In this document: in pieces, positions 60,475 through 64,000 of the stretch
How the letters are laid out: each line of letters begins with the position of its first letter
Numbering within the stretch: the stretch's first letter is position 1
Source: Podospora bellae-mahoneyi
Lineage: Eukaryota; Ascomycota; Sordariomycetes; Sordariales; Podosporaceae
Reading direction: 5' to 3'
Length of the DNA stretch: 64,000 bases
NCBI RefSeq assembly: GCF_035222275.1
Contig: NW_026946360.1
Coordinates: 496,001-560,000, forward strand
Position numbers and translations under genes: made by a program
Notes under the pieces: generated by a model
The model's database searches: none
What the model was told of the DNA's origin: nothing
What the model saw: the letters and a program-made list of their open reading frames with translations, nothing else

Positions 60475-63304
60475 TTAGTAAAGAATCTTCTCCTCCCACA
60501 CAGGCGGCCTGGTTCCTTCCTCGTCCCACTCCAGCTTGCCCTTCTCGTTCAGAGTGCACCCTTCATCAGTGATGGGAATGATCTTGCTGGTGTGGGCAAT
60601 CTCTTGCTTGGAAACTCCCGCCGGGTCTGCGGGGATCCAGAGCAGAGGGGCCTGGGAGGTGACACTGGGCGGGTTGTATGCATTCTCGATGATTTCGGGG
60701 GTATACTGTGGCAACGACACGTGGCGGGGCACAAGGTTGCGCAGTGTGGCGTAATCGGAGTAAATCCAGGGCTTCAGGAACCGAGTGAGGAAGTTGCCCT
60801 TGCTATGAGCAGCCGCCGCCTTTCGCGCCGCCCGTGAATGAGCAACTTGCTCTTCGGCACTCTCCACAATACCGTCGCCATTGAGGTCATGCTCATCAAC
60901 GAACTTGTCATTTCCGTTGCTGTGGCTTGCGCCAGCTTCGCCATCAAGGAGGCGAACTGATTCCTCCTCAGCGAGCAGCGACATGGGCATATTGTAGAGG
61001 AGAGGGTCAAGAGCGGTGTTGAGGCTGTAATGGAACAGAACGGTGAAAATGATGAAGATCACCATGAGAATGACCGGACCAGGAGCCGTTCCTGCGATGA
61101 ACAGTCCGAGCATGCAAATCTCGCCGAGGTAGACTCCGACGAAGAGCTGCTTGAGCGCCTTAGGATAGATCAGACCGCGGGTGTCGATCTGGGTATCAGT
61201 GACAAAGAAAACATTGTATCTCCAAGCGAAGTAGAAGAGGAACATTGCGATGGTAGCCCAGCCCAACATAAGAGGAGCAATGCACGAGTAAGTAATGGCT
61301 ACGTATTGTAGTTAGCGACAGCATTGAAAAAGCGGGACAAAAGTGCGGACATACCGATAACCACAATGTTGGTGTAGACCGGCATGGTGCTGCCCCATGA
61401 AATGGCGCTCAGGTTAGACCACTTCTGGTAGAGGGCGCGGGGTGTGTTCGCCAGGAACTTGTAGAGAATTGTGAAGATGAAGAACCCGACGACCTGGGTG
61501 AGCACGCTAGTGGCAATGGTCAAGCCCTGGACGATGAAATATGTGATGTAAAAGTTGGATGCTTTAGGCAAGCCCTGAGCCAGGATTTTCGGTGTCTCAT
61601 TGGGGGCGTTGATGATCTGTTCAATGACGGCAGGAGCCGATGACGACAAGGTGGTGACCAAAAAGACCTGGATGACCTGGAAGGCGAAATATGCGTTTTG
61701 GGTGAACAACTCAACGCCGGAAATTGATGGCTCGCCAGACAATTTCGCACAAACTACAAGACTCGTTAGTTTAATTGGGACGCTGCACAGGAGCTTATGG
61801 TCGGTCTACTTACGGCGCATGATGATGGGCACCAACGACATGAGGATAGCAAGGGCCACAGATGGCAGAAGGCCAGTGATAACGCCCAGGATGACCTTGG
61901 GAATATCGGTGAGCCACGACAGCCAAGAATACTCCGTTGCGAGATAGTTGATGTTGCTGATAGCACCGACAACAGCAACAGGGATGGCCCAAAAAATGAT
62001 CAAAGCAGCGATGAAGGCCAATACAATGTAACGCCGAATCACAAGCTGCCACCACGGAACAGCCAAAGACTTCCAGATCACCTCGCTCGGGCGAATACCA
62101 ACGACACGGTTCGACATGTGAAGACCTTGGTGATGGGCCAGCATCTGAGCGGCAGCTTCGGCGGCCTGCTGCGACGTGAATTCGATGAAGACACCCGGAA
62201 TGTTCTTGAAAGCGCCGCTGCGGTACTTGGCTTGGACAGCTTCCGCCTCCGGGATGAGGCGCTCCAGCTCGGCGCGGCACCAGTTGATCGTGTCCACCTT
62301 CTTTCCAATCAGACCAAGAGGACCGGTTCGGTGTGTCGGCCGAGACTTGGGCGACAGCCATCGGGCCGCAATGCTTCCAGACTCAGCATCACCCGTGATC
62401 GCTTGCTTGTCAGCTTCGGACGCATTGGCGCCGTTCTTGATGGCCTTCTGCCGGGCCTTGTTCGCAAGCTTGATCAACTTGATCTCGGCCTTCTCCAGCT
62501 TCATGGCAACCTTGTCGCGCTCCTTCACCAAGTCATCCACCTCGTCGGTGCGAGCTGTGATCCAGATATTCTTGGCATTTTGGCCAAACACTTGGCGCAG
62601 CTTTGCTTCGTTTAGGTAATTGTCCGGGACGCAGGTGAACAAGACGGTGCGAGACGAAATGCGCTCCGAATAAAAGGGGCTGAGCAAGAAGGCCTGGCGC
62701 AAGTTAATGTAGAAGATGCACTCTCGCATGATCAGATACATGACGAAGCCAAAGTAAGCCCAGCTCACGAAGACGTGGGCAAAATAGCGGTTCTTGTTGG
62801 TGTCCGGGTTAACATTGGAATAGGAGAGTATGTCGAGCTCCTTCTGACCACCGCCACCGGTAGCATTGATGGGGAAAAGAACGGGCCAGGTGATGATGCA
62901 GCCAACGAAGCAGAGAACAAGCGCCATCTGCAGGTACCGAATGTAGAGGTAGGCATCGAGAGATTGGTGCTGGAGGGCGTAGATGTCGGGGATCCTCCAG
63001 AAGCTTCCTATCCAGTTGAACAGCCCATTGGGAAGGGGGGGCGATCTTTCGCTCTCTCTCAAGCTCCCCAAGTAGGTTCGCGGTGCGTAGTAGCGTCTCT
63101 TGCTACGTCTCAGTATCAGAAAGACGGCGAGATAAGCCCCAGAGACGACGGCGACAGGGGCGAGGGTCGAAACCAATGCTTTGTCAAGTGTGTCAGTACT
63201 GCAACTGCGTTGTGCCCAAATCATCTTCAGGAGCAAAGCTTACCCGAAAGCGAGGAGCTTTCCGCCGTTTCTCCAGTGCTGGAAGTATTGTTGCTGTTGC
63301 TCAT
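60475..63304 (-). CDS. CSC1/OSCA/TMEM63-type membrane channel (RSN1-like)
   Basis: Four exons on the minus strand (63304-63244, 63178-61814, 61753-61355, 61298-60475) join in frame to 882 residues, starting MSNSNNTSSTGETAESSSL. One early span (LAPVAVVSGAYLAVFLIL) is followed by two more and a long cytosolic region with charged helices (DDLVKERDKVAMKLEKAEIK). The conserved channel domain follows, with segments such as WWQLVIRRYIVLAFIAALII and YFIVQGLTIATSVLTQVVGF. The order fits RSN1_TM, the cytosolic RNA-binding-fold-like domain and the calcium-dependent-channel (RSN1_7TM) domain. Plant OSCA and animal TMEM63 relatives are osmo- or mechano-gated, cation-permeable channels. The C-terminal tail carries DLNGDGIVESAE (about residues 746-757), which fits an EF-hand loop. 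The exact ion selectivity is unknown. Confidence 0.9.
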
Positions 63305-64000
63305 GATGGCGGTATTGCAGAATTCAGCGTCTGCGCGCTTAGGGGTAGGGTTAGTAGCCGGCAATTATGCCTGAAGAGGTTCGTGAACCGTCGTCAATGC
63401 CGTCGTAAATGTTGATGTCTCTAGGAAACAGAGTTGAGTCGCCCTCCCCGTGAGAGGGAAACGAACCGGAAGGCCTGAAAGGAGCGTGTCAGATCACAGA
63501 TCACAGATCACAGATCAGAGATCCTCGGGAAACGGAAGAAAATTGACGGGCTGGGCGGTGCGGAAGGGTAAATGGAGAGAGCTCCTTGGACGCGCCCGAA
63601 GCTTGTGCGCCGACGGAGTGGAACGAGTGGACGGGAGAGCAGGTCAAGGGAAACGACGCAGGGATGCGGGCTGGAGGAGGGTCCTTACAATTTGGTGGTT
63701 TGGCAGGGGAAGCCACGACGGCGTCAAATTACTGGGCTGGGTCTGGGAGCTTGGGTCGTGAAGCTACTCCCTTCTGGGATTGGACGATATTTGGTGTATC
63801 AAACACGCTTGGAACGGCTAGACCGCTGGAGGCGGCCGCCGTCAACGGGGGAGCCAACGGGCTTTTTATCAACTACGGAATGGACAGCCACTTCGGCCTT
63901 GTCTCCGACTTTTGGCAACTCATCGTTGTCTGCACCACCAAATCTAGCTTTGTGTTCTTTGCATCGGGGACACTGAATCCAATGACGCAAGTCGTTGCCA
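63305..64000. promoter_or_regulatory. Upstream region of the channel gene, to the window end
   Basis: The first several hundred bases are probably promoter and leader of the CSC1-type gene. A short tandem repeat lies at 63491-63523. A minus-strand frame near 63799-63990 (MRHWIQCPRCKEHK) is short and may be the start or middle of something outside the window; it is not supported here. Confidence 0.4.
63491..63523. repeat. AGATCAC 7-bp tandem repeat
   Basis: Three perfect AGATCAC units followed by an AGATCAG and a partial unit lie about 190 bp upstream of the channel start codon. Confidence 0.8.

Noticed and set aside
61797-62615. 272-codon plus-strand frame opposite the CSC1-type channel
   Set aside because: It is a shadow of the conserved membrane-protein exon and has no recognisable feature of its own.

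Overview
The window is nuclear DNA of a filamentous ascomycete, most likely a sordariomycete and probably one of the Sordariales. Protein genes carry short GT-AG introns (about 50-110 bp, one of 432 bp). All three tRNA genes have introns after position 37, and a lone 5S rRNA gene sits between protein genes, as in Neurospora and its relatives. There is a close homologue of the xylanase regulator XlnR/XLR-1. No transposon, LTR element, RIP-mutated AT-rich block or CRISPR array was recognised. Gene models were built by hand from splice sites and reading phase; every multi-exon model closes in frame.

Left part (1-24 kb). A 4.2-kb stretch without a recognisable gene is followed by tRNA-Phe and a six-exon Rad55-type recombination mediator (+). 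After 3.5 kb without genes come tRNA-Arg(ACG) and a Lam/GRAMD1-type sterol-transfer protein (-). That gene is divergent from a MIT/coiled-coil protein resembling Atg38/NRBF2 (+). Next are an Mtr10/transportin-3 importin (-), divergent from the spliceosomal protein SmE (+), and then 5-formyltetrahydrofolate cyclo-ligase (-).

Middle part (24-46 kb). An OPT-family oligopeptide transporter (+) is followed by a possible small frame-shifted gene, a cyclin-L-like protein (+) and the XLR-1/XlnR regulator (-). The 11.4 kb upstream of XLR-1 hold no convincing gene. They do contain a tight cluster of five CreA/CRE-1-type SYGGRG sites, about 1.8 kb from the start codon.

Right part (46-64 kb). This holds the 5S rRNA (-) and histidinol-phosphatase (-) with a perfect Cpc1/Gcn4 site upstream. 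They are followed by tRNA-Arg(CCT) (-), an AcpS-type phosphopantetheinyl transferase (-) and a DUF1774-like membrane protein (-). Then come a Clr5-domain protein (+), a secreted-type GMC oxidoreductase (-) and a CSC1/OSCA/TMEM63-type channel (-) with an EF-hand-like loop in its tail.

Most genes are unrelated housekeeping functions: DNA repair, sterol transport, nuclear import, splicing, folate and histidine metabolism. XLR-1, the GMC enzyme and the OPT transporter fit a plant-degrading or saprotrophic life, but they are not clustered. I see no strong sign of a new multi-gene system. The most useful leads are the regulatory DNA around XLR-1, the possible small peptide gene near 28.3 kb, and the channel's calcium-binding-like loop.
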